Below, in pieces: positions 18,638 to 27,527 of a DNA stretch of 64,000 nucleotides. Position 1 is the first letter of the stretch, and every line of letters starts with the position of its first letter. The stretch spans positions 224,248 to 288,247 of the forward strand of contig NZ_JASBVP010000003.1 of assembly GCF_029961025.1 (NCBI RefSeq). The letters are read 5' to 3'. A program made the translations under genes and the position numbers. Origin of the DNA: Mycobacterium sp. Lineage in GTDB: Bacteria; Actinomycetota; Actinomycetes; Mycobacteriales; Mycobacteriaceae. Under the pieces are notes generated by a model that saw nothing but the letters and a program-made list of their open reading frames with translations, was not told the DNA's origin and ran no database searches.

Positions 18638-19435
18638 TTATGCGCTCAGGGCAACGGAGGCTTCCGCGGTGTAGCACAAAAACGTCAGCGTCTCCTGCAG
18701 GTAGAGCTGCACGGTGTCGGCGTCGTGGCTCAGGTAACCTATGGCCACATCGGTACCCAGCTGCAGGTCGAAGTCCCCACCGCGGGTGGTCAGTACGAAC
18801 GCGCCGTCGATGGCGGGCGCCCAGATGATCTCGCCGTCGACCAACCGATTGAGGTGTTCGCGGATCGGATAGCCGTGTTCGGTGGTCTCGCTGACCTTGG
18901 TGTACGCGTCGGCCGACAGCAGCACCGCATACGGGCCATCGACACCGGCCAGCCGCAGCCCGGACAACGCTTGCGAGATCACGTCGGGAAAGTCGCGGAC
19001 CTCCTTGGGCAGTTTCAGCGCCGGGTTGGAGCTTGCGCTGCGGATGCCCTCGATCGACGCGGCGCCGTAGCCTTCGAAGATGGCCCGGTCCTCGACGAAC
19101 GCCAGCGTCTGGGCGGCCTTTTTGACCGGATCCCAGTCGGAGTCCTTTGAACCGCGTTCCACGTCGTCGATCTCCGACCGTGACAGCGTAAATGGAACAC
19201 GCAGCCGCACAAGAGGTTTGCTTGCCCGAAGGTGTGCGACAACGCCGTCGATGGGCGACTCCACGTCGATCAGCCGACCGGTGCTGACCGCGGCGGTCAC
19301 GGGCCCGGCCGGGCCGCTGACGTCGACCACCCGGCGCCCGGCGATGTGGCGTTTGAACGTCCTCGTCGCCTCCAATTCGATTTCGGCCCAGGCTTCTTCG
19401 GTGATCGGCGCCAGTTCGCGGTAGAGGTTGTTCAT
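18638..19435 (-). CDS. cfp29: Encapsulin shell protein (Cfp29, Rv0798c)
   Basis: 265-residue HK97-fold shell protein that self-assembles into a nanocompartment. Family blocks are the N-terminal MNNLYRELAPITEEAWAEI, FEGYGAASIEGIRSASSNP and the C-terminal LYLQETLTFLCYTAEAS. The start overlaps the stop of the DyP gene (ATGA), so shell and cargo are translated together. A weak AGGAAG lies before the ATG within the DyP 3' end. The M. tuberculosis orthologue encloses the DyP peroxidase and related oxidative-stress enzymes. Confidence 0.96.
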   Translation of the reverse strand: MNNLYRELAPITEEAWAEIELEATRTFKRHIAGRRVVDVSGPAGPVTAAVSTGRLIDVESPIDGVVAHLRASKPLVRLRVPFTLSRSEIDDVERGSKDSDWDPVKKAAQTLAFVEDRAIFEGYGAASIEGIRSASSNPALKLPKEVRDFPDVISQALSGLRLAGVDGPYAVLLSADAYTKVSETTEHGYPIREHLNRLVDGEIIWAPAIDGAFVLTTRGGDFDLQLGTDVAIGYLSHDADTVQLYLQETLTFLCYTAEASVALSA

Positions 19436-20451
19436 GGCACGCTTCCTTTCAGACTGCCGATCTTCAGTGAGCCATCGCCGAGTTCAACTGCAGGAGCCGT
19501 TGTCTGTGGTTCGGGCAACGGCGGTGGGTCGTCGAGGAAGTCGACGGTGGGAGAAAAGAACAGTCCACCGGTGACCGCGGTGGAGAAGTCCAGGATGCGG
19601 TCGGTGTTGCCGGGCGGCTCGCCGAGGAACATGTTGCGCAGCATCCGTTCTGTGACGTCGGGGCTGCGCGAGTAGCCGACAAAGTAGGTGCCGAACTCGC
19701 CCTTGCCGATCTCGCCGAACGGCATGTTGTGCCGCAGGATCTTCAGCTCGGCGCCGTCGTCGTCGGTGATCACGTTCAGGGCGATGTGCGAGTTGACCGG
19801 CTTCAGGTCGTCGTCGAGCTCGATGTCGTCGAGCTTGGTGCGGCCGATCACCCGCTCCTGCTCCGTTACCGACAGCGACTCCCACGCCGCCATATCGTGG
19901 ATGTACTTTTGCACGTGCACATAGCACGAGCCGGCGAAGTCCGGGTCTTCGTCGCCGACCTGGGTCGCGCTCACCGCCAGCGGTCCCTCGGGGTTCTCGG
20001 TGCCGTCGACAAAACCCAGCAGGTCGCGGTTGTCGAAGTACCGGAAGCCATGCACCTCGTCGACCACTGTCACCGCACCGGCCATCGCCTTTCGGATCTG
20101 CTTGGCCAGCTCGAAGCAGACGTCCATGGTCTCGGCCCGAATGTGGAACAATAGGTCGCCCGGGGTGGCGGGGGCTTTGTGTCGCGGGCCTTCCAGCTCC
20201 ACGAACGGATGCAGGGCCGCGGGTCGCGGCCCGGCGAACAGCCGGTCCCAGCCGTCGGAGCCGATTGAGGCGACCACCGACAGGTGTTTCGTCGGGTCAC
20301 GGAAACCGATGGCGCGTACCAGCCCGGACAGTTCGGGCAGCGCATCATGAACGGCCCCCTCGCCCCCGTCGTCGATCACCGCCACCAGGAAGATGGCGGC
20401 GGGAGTCAGCGGCGCGAGGACAGGTTGCGGTCGCGCGACGGGCACAGCCAC
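19432..20451 (-). CDS. DyP-type heme peroxidase, encapsulin cargo (Rv0799c)
   Basis: 339-residue dye-decolorizing peroxidase. The GFVDGTENP motif contains the distal Asp; the proximal heme His is in VNSHIALNV, and the distal Arg in GYSRSPDVTE. After the catalytic domain, a Pro-rich linker leads to DGSLKIGSLKGSVP, which matches the encapsulin cargo-loading peptide (consensus around GSLxIGSLKG). The GTG at 20451 is used; a second GTG at 20445 lies seven bases after a TAGGGT hexamer (20453-20458) and could be a leaderless start. First gene of the two-gene nanocompartment operon, divergent from pepC. Confidence 0.95.
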   Translation of the reverse strand: MAVPVARPQPVLAPLTPAAIFLVAVIDDGGEGAVHDALPELSGLVRAIGFRDPTKHLSVVASIGSDGWDRLFAGPRPAALHPFVELEGPRHKAPATPGDLLFHIRAETMDVCFELAKQIRKAMAGAVTVVDEVHGFRYFDNRDLLGFVDGTENPEGPLAVSATQVGDEDPDFAGSCYVHVQKYIHDMAAWESLSVTEQERVIGRTKLDDIELDDDLKPVNSHIALNVITDDDGAELKILRHNMPFGEIGKGEFGTYFVGYSRSPDVTERMLRNMFLGEPPGNTDRILDFSTAVTGGLFFSPTVDFLDDPPPLPEPQTTAPAVELGDGSLKIGSLKGSVP

Positions 20452-20495
20452 GACCCTAACGTCCCCGCGAACGCCGTGGTGCTAAACATAGCGCT

Positions 20496-21752
20496 ATGAC
20501 GGCCACGGCACAGGGACTGTGCGACTTCATCGACGCGTCCCCCTCGCCATTCCACGTGTGTGCCACCGTCGCCGGCCGGCTGCGTGCGGCCGGGTACATC
20601 GAACTCGACGAAGCCGAGCGTTGGCCCGACCGGCGGGGCCGGTACTTCACCGTGCGCGCCGGCTCGCTGGTGGCCTGGAACGCCGAGGGGCCGGAAGGCC
20701 CCTTCCGGATCGTCGGCGCGCACACCGACAGCCCTAACTTGCGCCTCAAACAGCACCACGACCGTCAGGTTGCGGGCTGGCGGGTGGTGGCGTTGCAGCC
20801 CTACGGGGCCGCCTGGCTGAACTCGTGGCTGGACCGCGATCTGGGTATCAGCGGCCGGTTATCGGTGCGGGACGGCGACCGGGTCTCTCACCGGCTGGTC
20901 CGGATAGACGACCCGATCCTGCGGGTGCCGCAGCTGGCCATCCACCTGGCCGAGGACCGAACATCGCTGAGCCTGGACCCGCAGCGCCACGTCAACGCCG
21001 TGTGGGGAGCTGGCGGGGACAGCCCCGCGTTTCTGGGTTACGTCGCCGAACGCGCCGGCGTCGACGCCCGAGAAATCCTCGGCGCCGACCTGATGACCCA
21101 CGACCTGGCGCCCGCGGCGGTGACCGGTGCGGACGCCGACTTGGTGAGCGCGCCCCGCCTGGACAACCAGGCCAGTTGCTATGCCGGGATGACGGCGCTG
21201 CTGACGGCCGAGCCGCGCGGCCACCTGCCGGTGCTGGCCCTCTTCGACCACGAGGAGGCGGGGTCGGTCTCTGATCATGGCGCGCAGTCGAATCTGCTGA
21301 CCAGCGTGCTGGAACGGATCGTGTTGGCCACCGGGGGGTCCCGGGAGGACTTTCTGCGCCGGCTGCCGGCATCGATGCTGGCGTCGGCCGACATGGCGCA
21401 CGCCACCCATCCCAACTACCCGGAGCGTCACGAACCCGGCCACCCCGTCGAGGTGAATGCGGGCCCGGTGCTCAAGGTGCATCCCAACTTGCGCTACGCC
21501 ACCGATGGGCGCACCGCCGCGGCTTTCGCCCTGGCCTGCCGGCGGGCCGGGGTCCCGCTGCAGCGGTACGAACACCGGGCCGACCTGTCCTGTGGCTCGA
21601 CCATCGGTCCGATCGCCTCGGCCCGCACCGGCATCCCGACCGTCGATGTCGGCGCCCCCCAGCTGGCGATGCACTCGGCGCGGGAACTGATGGGCGCCCG
21701 CGACGTCGGCGCCTACGCGGCGGCGCTGCAGGCGTTTTTGTCGCCCGGCTGA
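20496..21752 (+). CDS. pepC: M18 aspartyl aminopeptidase-like peptidase
   Basis: 418-residue zinc aminopeptidase of family M18, equivalent to Rv0800. Metal-binding elements are [13 protein letters not shown] (first His and Asp), LFDHEEAGS (Glu pair) and MAHATHPNY (His region). The conserved C-terminal [31 protein letters not shown] is present. ATG 20496 lies inside a perfect 12-bp palindrome CATAGCGCTATG (20487-20498). Divergent from the DyP operon with only 44 bases between starts, so the promoters overlap. Confidence 0.94.
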   Translation: MTATAQGLCDFIDASPSPFHVCATVAGRLRAAGYIELDEAERWPDRRGRYFTVRAGSLVAWNAEGPEGPFRIVGAHTDSPNLRLKQHHDRQVAGWRVVALQPYGAAWLNSWLDRDLGISGRLSVRDGDRVSHRLVRIDDPILRVPQLAIHLAEDRTSLSLDPQRHVNAVWGAGGDSPAFLGYVAERAGVDAREILGADLMTHDLAPAAVTGADADLVSAPRLDNQASCYAGMTALLTAEPRGHLPVLALFDHEEAGSVSDHGAQSNLLTSVLERIVLATGGSREDFLRRLPASMLASADMAHATHPNYPERHEPGHPVEVNAGPVLKVHPNLRYATDGRTAAAFALACRRAGVPLQRYEHRADLSCGSTIGPIASARTGIPTVDVGAPQLAMHSARELMGARDVGAYAAALQAFLSPG

Positions 21753-21786
21753 CACCTGTCCTCCGGGCCTGCGCCGGCGCGGAATC

Positions 21787-21792
21787 TAGACT
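21787..21792 (+). promoter_or_regulatory. Leaderless -10 element of purL
   Basis: TAGACT lies six bases before the purL GTG at 21799, with no ribosome binding site, indicating leaderless initiation. Confidence 0.6.
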
Positions 21793-21798
21793 GTCGGT

Positions 21799-24135
21799 GT
21801 GACGTCCGGGCTCATCCACGCGGTCGATACCGTCGAGCGGGCCGCGGCGACGCCCGACCATCCGCAGCCGTTTCGCGAGCTGGGTCTCAAAGACGAGGAA
21901 TACCAACGCATCCGCGCGATCTTGGGCCGCCGTCCCACCGACGCCGAGCTGGCCATGTACGCGGTGATGTGGAGCGAGCACTGCTCGTACAAGTCGTCCA
22001 AGGTCCATCTGCGCTACTTCGCCGACACCACCACCGAGGAGATGCGCGCCGGCATCCTGGCCGGCATCGGGCAAAACGCCGGTGTGGTGGACATCGGTGA
22101 CGGCTGGGCGGCCACCTTCAAGGTGGAATCCCACAATCACCCCTCCTACGTCGAGCCCTATCAGGGCGCGGCCACCGGTGTGGGTGGCATTGTGCGCGAC
22201 ATCATGGCCATGGGAGCGCGGCCGGTCGCCGTGATGGACCAGTTGCGCTTCGGCGCCGCCGACGCCCCGGATACCCGTCGGGTGTTCGACGGCGTGGTGC
22301 GCGGCATCGCTGGCTACGGCAACTCGCTGGGACTGCCCAACATCGGCGGTGAGACCGTTTTCGATGCCTGCTATTCTGGTAACCCGCTGGTCAACGCGCT
22401 GTGTGTGGGGGTGCTGCGCAAGGAGGACCTGCGCCTGGCGGTCGCCTCCGGCGCCGGAAACAAAATCATCCTGTTCGGCGCACGCACCGGCCTGGACGGT
22501 ATCGGCGGGGTGTCGGTGCTGGCGTCGGACACCTTCGAGGGCCACGCGGAAGGATCCGCGGCGGGATCGACGCTCGATCCCGCGGCCGGGTCCCGAAAGA
22601 ACCGAAAGAAGTTGCCGTCGGTGCAAGTCGGTGACCCGTTTATGGAAAAAGTGCTCATCGAGTGCTGCCTGGAGCTCTACGCGGCGGGCCTGGTGATCGG
22701 CATCCAGGATCTCGGTGGCGCCGGATTAGCTTGTGCCACATCCGAATTAGCCTCAGCAGGGGACGCCGGCATGACGATCGAGCTGGACAGCGTCCCGTTG
22801 CGGACCGCGGACATGACGCCCGCCGAAGTGCTGTGCAGTGAGTCGCAAGAGCGGATGTGCGCGGTGGTCGCCCCCGAGAACGTGGACGCCTTTCTGGCGG
22901 TATGCCGCAAATGGGAGGTGCCGGCCAGCGTCATCGGCGAGGTCACCGACGGGGACCGATTGCGAATCAGCTGGCACGGCGAGACGGTGGTGGACGTGCC
23001 GCCGCGCACCGTGGCCCACGAGGGGCCGGTGTATCGGCGTCCGGTCATCCGTCCCGAGTCGCAGGACGCGCTGAACGCCGACCGCTCGACGAAGCTGCCC
23101 CGGCCGGCAACGGGGGCGGAGTTGCGCGCGACCTTACTGGCGCTGCTGGGCAGCCCGCACCTGTGCAGCCGAGCGTTTATCACCGAGCAGTACGACCGGT
23201 ACGTTCGGGGCAACACCGTGCTGGCCGCGCACGCCGACGCCGGCATGCTGCGCGTGGACGAGGCCACCGGTCGCGGGATCGCGGTGGCCACCGACGGGTC
23301 GGGTCGCTACACGGCCCTGGATCCCTACATCGGCGCCCAGCTTGCGCTGGCCGAGGCGTACCGCAACGTCGCCGTCACCGGCGCCACCCCGGTCGCGGTG
23401 ACCAACTGCCTCAACTTCGGCTCACCCGAAGATCCGGGGGTGATGTGGCAGTTCGCCCAGGCGGTCCGCGGCCTGGCCGATGGCTGTGCGGCGCTGGGTA
23501 TTCCGGTGACCGGCGGCAATGTCAGCTTCTACAATCAAACCGGCTCGACGGCGATCCTGCCCACCCCGGTGGTCGGGGTTCTGGGTGTCATCACGGACGT
23601 GAACCGGCGGCTGTCGATGTCCCTCGGCGGCCAACCGGGCGAGAAACTGATCCTGTTGGGTGACACCCGTGACGAATTCGATGGCTCGGTGTGGGCCCAG
23701 GTGACCGCCGATCATCTCGGAGGAGTGCCGCCCGCCGTCGACTTCGCCCGCGAGCGGCTGCTGGCCGATGTGCTGTCCATCGCCTCGCGTGACGGGTTGG
23801 TGTCTGCCGCGCACGACCTCTCCGAGGGCGGGCTCGCCCAGGCCGTCGTGGAATCGGCGCTGGCAGGCGAAACCGGGTGCCGCATCGTGCTTCCCGAGGG
23901 CTGCGACCCTTTCGTCATGCTGTTCTCCGAATCGACTGGCCGGGTGCTGGTCGCGGTGCCAGGCAGCGAGGAGTCCCGGTTCCGTTCGATGTGCGAGGCA
24001 AAGGGATTGCCGGCCACTCCCATCGGCGTCGTCGACCGGGAGTCCGACGCGGTCGAGGTCCAGGGCTTGTTCACCGTGTCCCTGGCAGAGTTGCGCAGCA
24101 CCGCCGAGGCGGTGCTGCCGCGGCTCTTCGGGTGA
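21799..24135 (+). CDS. purL: FGAM synthase large subunit PurL, with an insertion
   Basis: ATP-dependent synthase subunit of the PurSQL complex. Family blocks are seen throughout: [56 protein letters not shown], and in the second half [14 protein letters not shown] and [12 protein letters not shown]. 778 residues, about 24 longer than Rv0803. The extra length is largely a Gly/Ala/Ser-rich segment between SDTFEGH and [12 protein letters not shown] (about 22540-22612), which also carries an inverted repeat and a CGAAAGAA duplication. The GTG at 21799 is supported by the leaderless -10. Stop and the next gene's ATG are four bases apart. Confidence 0.96.
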   Translation: MTSGLIHAVDTVERAAATPDHPQPFRELGLKDEEYQRIRAILGRRPTDAELAMYAVMWSEHCSYKSSKVHLRYFADTTTEEMRAGILAGIGQNAGVVDIGDGWAATFKVESHNHPSYVEPYQGAATGVGGIVRDIMAMGARPVAVMDQLRFGAADAPDTRRVFDGVVRGIAGYGNSLGLPNIGGETVFDACYSGNPLVNALCVGVLRKEDLRLAVASGAGNKIILFGARTGLDGIGGVSVLASDTFEGHAEGSAAGSTLDPAAGSRKNRKKLPSVQVGDPFMEKVLIECCLELYAAGLVIGIQDLGGAGLACATSELASAGDAGMTIELDSVPLRTADMTPAEVLCSESQERMCAVVAPENVDAFLAVCRKWEVPASVIGEVTDGDRLRISWHGETVVDVPPRTVAHEGPVYRRPVIRPESQDALNADRSTKLPRPATGAELRATLLALLGSPHLCSRAFITEQYDRYVRGNTVLAAHADAGMLRVDEATGRGIAVATDGSGRYTALDPYIGAQLALAEAYRNVAVTGATPVAVTNCLNFGSPEDPGVMWQFAQAVRGLADGCAALGIPVTGGNVSFYNQTGSTAILPTPVVGVLGVITDVNRRLSMSLGGQPGEKLILLGDTRDEFDGSVWAQVTADHLGGVPPAVDFARERLLADVLSIASRDGLVSAAHDLSEGGLAQAVVESALAGETGCRIVLPEGCDPFVMLFSESTGRVLVAVPGSEESRFRSMCEAKGLPATPIGVVDRESDAVEVQGLFTVSLAELRSTAEAVLPRLFG

Positions 24136-24139
24136 GGCG

Positions 24140-25906
24140 ATGAGCACGCCGGTGTCCGACATCGCCGGACAGCTGGTTACCCAGCCGGCCAAGACCCGTG
24201 GCCGGCACCCGCTGCTGGCGTGGGCGTGGAGCCTGGTGCGGCTGAAGTTCGTCGGGATTGCGTTCGGGGCGCTGTTTTTCTGCTTGTCGCTGACGCCCTC
24301 GTTGCTGCCCCGGGACTGGCTGTTTCAGGGGCTGATCGGCGGCATCAATGCCGCGTTCGGCTACGGGCTAGGCGTGGTGATCGGCCGGCTGGTGCAGCGC
24401 TTCGTGCTGCGCAATGCCCGCTGGTGGCCGCCCTCGGCGCGGGCGCTGTTCTGGATGAAGGCGGCCGTCGTGGGGCTCTCGACGGCGGGATGCGTGCTGA
24501 TGCTCATCCCCGCCGCCTCCTGGCAGCGGCAGGTATCGGCGCTGCTGGGTATCGAGGGCCCGGCAACCCTGGGGTATATGCGCACCCTGCTGATCGCGAG
24601 TGCCGTTGGCGCACTGCTGGTCAGCGCGTCGCGGGTGCTCATCGACTCGGTCAGGCTGCTGGCGCGGATGTTAATCAGGCGCTGGCATGTCAACGACGAG
24701 GTGGCGCTGTTCATCGGCACCACGATCGTCGTCGCGCTGCTGGTCACTTTGATCAACGGTGTTCTCGTCCGGGGTTTCTTCGCGGCGGCGAGCGCGCTCT
24801 TTCAAACGCAGAACAGCAGCACCCGGGCCGGTATTACCCAGCCGCTGCTTCCCGAAAAGTCCGGTAGCCCGGCATCGTTGGCGCCGTGGGACACGCTCGG
24901 CTACCAGGGCCGCACCTTCGTCGCCACCGGCCCGCATGCCGCCGAACTCAGCCGGCTCAACGGCCGGCCCGCTAAAGAGCCCATCCGGGTGTACGCCGGG
25001 CTGCAAAGCGCCGGCGACGACCAGTCACGGATGAGACTGGTGGTCGCCGAACTCGAACGCACCCGGGCCTTCGACCGTAAGCTGCTGGTCATCGCCCCGA
25101 CCACCGGGACCGGCTGGATCGACGCGGTGGCCCCGCGGTCGCTGGAGATGATGTACAACGGCGACACCGCGATAGCGGGTGTGCAGTATTCGTATCTGCC
25201 GAGCTGGATCTCGTTTTTGGCCGACCGGCAGAAGTCCATGCAGTCCGGCCGTCAGCTGATCGACGCCATCCACCAGCGCTGGCAGCGCCTGCCGGCACAT
25301 CACCGCCCGAAGCTGGTGCTTTACGGGGAGAGCCTGGGCTCGATGGCCGGGCAGGCCGCGTTCGGCTTCCTGCCCGACATCGCGAAGATGGGTTTCGACG
25401 CCGTGCTGTGGGTGGGGCCGCCGCACGCGAGCCCGTTGTGGCATGCGCTGGTCGTGCGCCGGGATCCGGGAACCACCGAGGTGCAGCCGAGCTACGACAA
25501 CGGGCGAACCGTGCGGTTCTCCGAGGCCATCGATCCCGCGGACGTGGCCCGGATCGCAGCGCCGCCGTGGGAGGGTACCCGGGTGATGTTCCTGCAACAC
25601 CCCTCCGACCCGGTGATTTGGTGGTCGTCCCGGCTGCTGTTCCGCCGCCCGGACTGGCTTGTCGAACCCCCGGGCCGGGATCGCAGCCCCTCGATGCGCT
25701 GGTATCCGGTGGTCACGTTCTGGCAAGTCAGCGCCGACCTGACCAATGCCATGGGCATGCCCGCCGGGCACGGCCACAACTACCGCAACACCATCCTCGA
25801 CGGCTGGGTGGCGGTGGTGCCACCGGACGGCTGGACACCGGCCGACACCGAGCGTATCCGGGCGGCCCTGAACCGATCACAGAGCGCTGATGGCGCCGAA
25901 CAGTGA
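24140..25906 (+). CDS. Membrane alpha/beta-hydrolase (Abhydrolase_9 type)
   Basis: 588-residue two-part protein. The N-terminal ~220 residues have four to five hydrophobic helices (FVGIAFGALFFCLSL, GINAAFGYGLGVVIG, VALFIGTTIVVALLV). The C-terminal cytosolic or periplasmic domain is an alpha/beta-hydrolase with nucleophile elbow YGESLGS, an Asp in LQHPSDPVIWW and a late His in PAGHGHNYRN. Such proteins are common in actinobacteria and have no firmly established substrate; a lipid or ester is plausible. ATG 24140 follows purL by four bases; the next gene overlaps by four, so it sits in a purL operon. Confidence 0.82.
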   Translation: MSTPVSDIAGQLVTQPAKTRGRHPLLAWAWSLVRLKFVGIAFGALFFCLSLTPSLLPRDWLFQGLIGGINAAFGYGLGVVIGRLVQRFVLRNARWWPPSARALFWMKAAVVGLSTAGCVLMLIPAASWQRQVSALLGIEGPATLGYMRTLLIASAVGALLVSASRVLIDSVRLLARMLIRRWHVNDEVALFIGTTIVVALLVTLINGVLVRGFFAAASALFQTQNSSTRAGITQPLLPEKSGSPASLAPWDTLGYQGRTFVATGPHAAELSRLNGRPAKEPIRVYAGLQSAGDDQSRMRLVVAELERTRAFDRKLLVIAPTTGTGWIDAVAPRSLEMMYNGDTAIAGVQYSYLPSWISFLADRQKSMQSGRQLIDAIHQRWQRLPAHHRPKLVLYGESLGSMAGQAAFGFLPDIAKMGFDAVLWVGPPHASPLWHALVVRRDPGTTEVQPSYDNGRTVRFSEAIDPADVARIAAPPWEGTRVMFLQHPSDPVIWWSSRLLFRRPDWLVEPPGRDRSPSMRWYPVVTFWQVSADLTNAMGMPAGHGHNYRNTILDGWVAVVPPDGWTPADTERIRAALNRSQSADGAEQ

Positions 25907-26538
25907 TGCGCGGCAGGGATTTTCGCAGTATCTGTGCGGTGAGTCTGGCTTCGGCACTGGTCGGCTGGAGTTTCGTCGCTCCCCGGTTGCCGACGAGGTG
26001 GCGGGTGCCCGCCCAGGTTGTCGCCGGCGGTCTGCTGATGCTGGTCAGCGGGGCACCGCTGGGTCTGACCGCGCCGCGGCTGGTGGTGGGGTTGCGGCTG
26101 GGGTCGGCGGGCGCAGCGGTGGCGGGGGCCGTGGTTGCGGCGACGACGGCGGTGCGCAGGGTCCGGCTGTCGATGTCCGCCCGGGAGCCGGCCACGCCGG
26201 CGGCGGTGTGGCTGGCGCTGCAGATACCGCTGGGCACGGTGTGGGCCGAGGAAACCGCGTTCCGCGGGGCACTGGCCACCGCCGGAACCGCGGCCTTCGG
26301 CCCGACCGCGGGACGGATCGTTCAGGCCGCGGCTTTCGGCCTCTCCCACATCACCGACGCACGCGCTCATGGCGAGCCAGTGGTGGCCACTGTGCTGGCA
26401 ACCGGCCTGGCGGGCTGGTTGTTCGGCTGGCTCGCCGACCGGTCCGGCGGCCTGGTGGCGCCGATGCTGGCGCACCTGGTGATCAACGAGACCGCAGCGG
26501 CGGCCGTGCTGACGATCCGGCGGCGTCAGGCACCCTGA
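25903..26538 (+). CDS. CPBP-family intramembrane metalloprotease, Rv0804 type
   Basis: About 210 residues, mostly hydrophobic. The CPBP (Abi) signature is visible as [11 protein letters not shown] (EExxxR), then FGLSHI and a late LAHLVINE, the expected metal/catalytic motifs. Start is GTG 25903 overlapping the preceding stop, or the immediately following ATG 25906. Members cleave membrane peptides or confer self-immunity; the role here is unknown. Part of the purL-hydrolase-CPBP run. Confidence 0.78.
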   Translation: MMRGRDFRSICAVSLASALVGWSFVAPRLPTRWRVPAQVVAGGLLMLVSGAPLGLTAPRLVVGLRLGSAGAAVAGAVVAATTAVRRVRLSMSAREPATPAAVWLALQIPLGTVWAEETAFRGALATAGTAAFGPTAGRIVQAAAFGLSHITDARAHGEPVVATVLATGLAGWLFGWLADRSGGLVAPMLAHLVINETAAAAVLTIRRRQAP

Positions 26539-26617
26539 ACGCTGCCCGGTTGGTCACCCGTCACGTCGGCCCGGCGAGCCGTCGGGTCACCGATTTCCAC
26601 CGGGTACGTTCACCGTT

Positions 26618-26950
26618 ATGACGGTCGCCAAATCTCTGCTGCTCTTCGTCCTCGCCGCGCTCGCGGAAATCGGCGGAGCCTGGCTCGTCTGGCAGGGCTG
26701 GCGTGAACACCGTGGGGCCGCCTGGATTGCCGCCGGAGTCCTCGCGCTCGGCGCCTACGGTTTCGTCGCAACGTTTCAGTCCGATCCGCACTTCGGCCGG
26801 ATCCTTGCCGCCTACGGTGGCATCTTTGTCGCCGGATCGCTCGCCTGGGGCATGCTCGTCGACAAATTCCATCCCGACCGATGGGACTATCTCGGCGCCA
26901 CCATCTGTCTAGTGGGCGTCGCCACCATCATGTACGCGCCGCGTCCTTGA
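26618..26950 (+). CDS. UPF0060 (YnfA-like) small membrane protein
   Basis: 110-residue protein with four hydrophobic helices and the family signature [18 protein letters not shown] and [14 protein letters not shown]. YnfA-type proteins are SMR-like predicted small transporters. TACGTT (26605-26610) lies seven bases before the ATG, so the transcript is probably leaderless. M. tuberculosis has a homologue elsewhere (Rv2639c); placement next to purF-region genes is different here. Confidence 0.85.
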   Translation: MTVAKSLLLFVLAALAEIGGAWLVWQGWREHRGAAWIAAGVLALGAYGFVATFQSDPHFGRILAAYGGIFVAGSLAWGMLVDKFHPDRWDYLGATICLVGVATIMYAPRP

Positions 26951-27017
26951 ACCCTCGCCGCCCACGGTCTAATCCCGGGGGCGCCGGCGCGGAGTCATGA
27001 CGTTGAGACGATAAGGT

Positions 27018-27407
27018 ATGGCCACCCGTCAGAAAGCCGATCCGGCCGCCACCCGCCGGGCCGTTTCGGCTGTCGAGCAGTGGCTGCGCGACGAGAGCCG
27101 TCCCGCCCCCGACCGAAACCAACTGGCCGCCGCCGTTCGGCTTACCGCGCGCACCCTGGCCGCGTTGGCGCCGGGAGCGAGTGTCGAGGTCAGAGTGCCG
27201 CCGTTTGTCGCGGTGCAGTGCATCGCCGGGCCGCGGCACACCCGCGGGAATCCCCCCAATGTCGTGGAGACCGATCCCCGGACCTGGCTGTTGCTGGTCA
27301 TGGGTTTGCTGGCGGTTTCGGAGGCGGTGTCGTCGGGCGCGTTGCGGCTCTCCGGATCGCGGGCCGGTGCCATCGCGTCGTGGCTGCCGTTGCCGTTGGG
27401 CGGGTAG
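27018..27407 (+). CDS. Sterol-carrier-type domain protein, Rv0807 type
   Basis: 129-residue protein of the actinobacterial SCP-related family: N-terminal ATRRAVSAVEQWL helix, VEVRVPPFVAVQCIAGPRHTRGNPPNVVETD, and a C-terminal RAGAIASWLPL. The family accompanies purF in mycobacteria; biochemical function is not established. ATG 27018 is the only good start; a poorly spaced AAGG precedes it. Its 3' end lies 81 bases before the purF leader ORF. Confidence 0.8.
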   Translation: MATRQKADPAATRRAVSAVEQWLRDESRPAPDRNQLAAAVRLTARTLAALAPGASVEVRVPPFVAVQCIAGPRHTRGNPPNVVETDPRTWLLLVMGLLAVSEAVSSGALRLSGSRAGAIASWLPLPLGG

Positions 27408-27477
27408 ACGTCCCGGTGCGGGGCCGGGCGCCGAGGCAAAACACGTGTGTCGGGTTCGCCGTCGGCGGCTTTGCACG

Positions 27478-27483
27478 TAGACT
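27478..27483 (+). promoter_or_regulatory. -10 element for the purF leader transcript
   Basis: TAGACT ends five bases before an ATG at 27489 that is out of frame with purF. If transcription starts at that ATG, the mRNA begins with a 12-codon ORF instead of with purF itself. Confidence 0.5.
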
Positions 27484-27488
27484 CGCTG

Positions 27489-27527
27489 ATGTCAACACCC
27501 CGGCCCAGGGAGCAGCCCCGACCGTGA
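27489..27527 (+). CDS. Leaderless 12-codon leader ORF overlapping purF
   Basis: ATG 27489 opens a short frame encoding MSTPRPREQPRP and stopping at TGA 27525-27527. The stop overlaps the purF GTG (27524) as GTGA, so translation of purF could depend on reinitiation after the leader. The peptide is rich in Pro and Arg (four Pro, three Arg). The ORF has a TAGACT hexamer at leaderless distance. Coding status is inferred only from this geometry; the alternative is that a single-base change separated an originally in-frame upstream start from purF. Confidence 0.45.
   Translation: MSTPRPREQPRP

Noticed and set aside
27408..27523. Purine riboswitch ahead of purF
   Set aside because: No purine-aptamer-like stems were seen; the only structured control sign is the short leader ORF.
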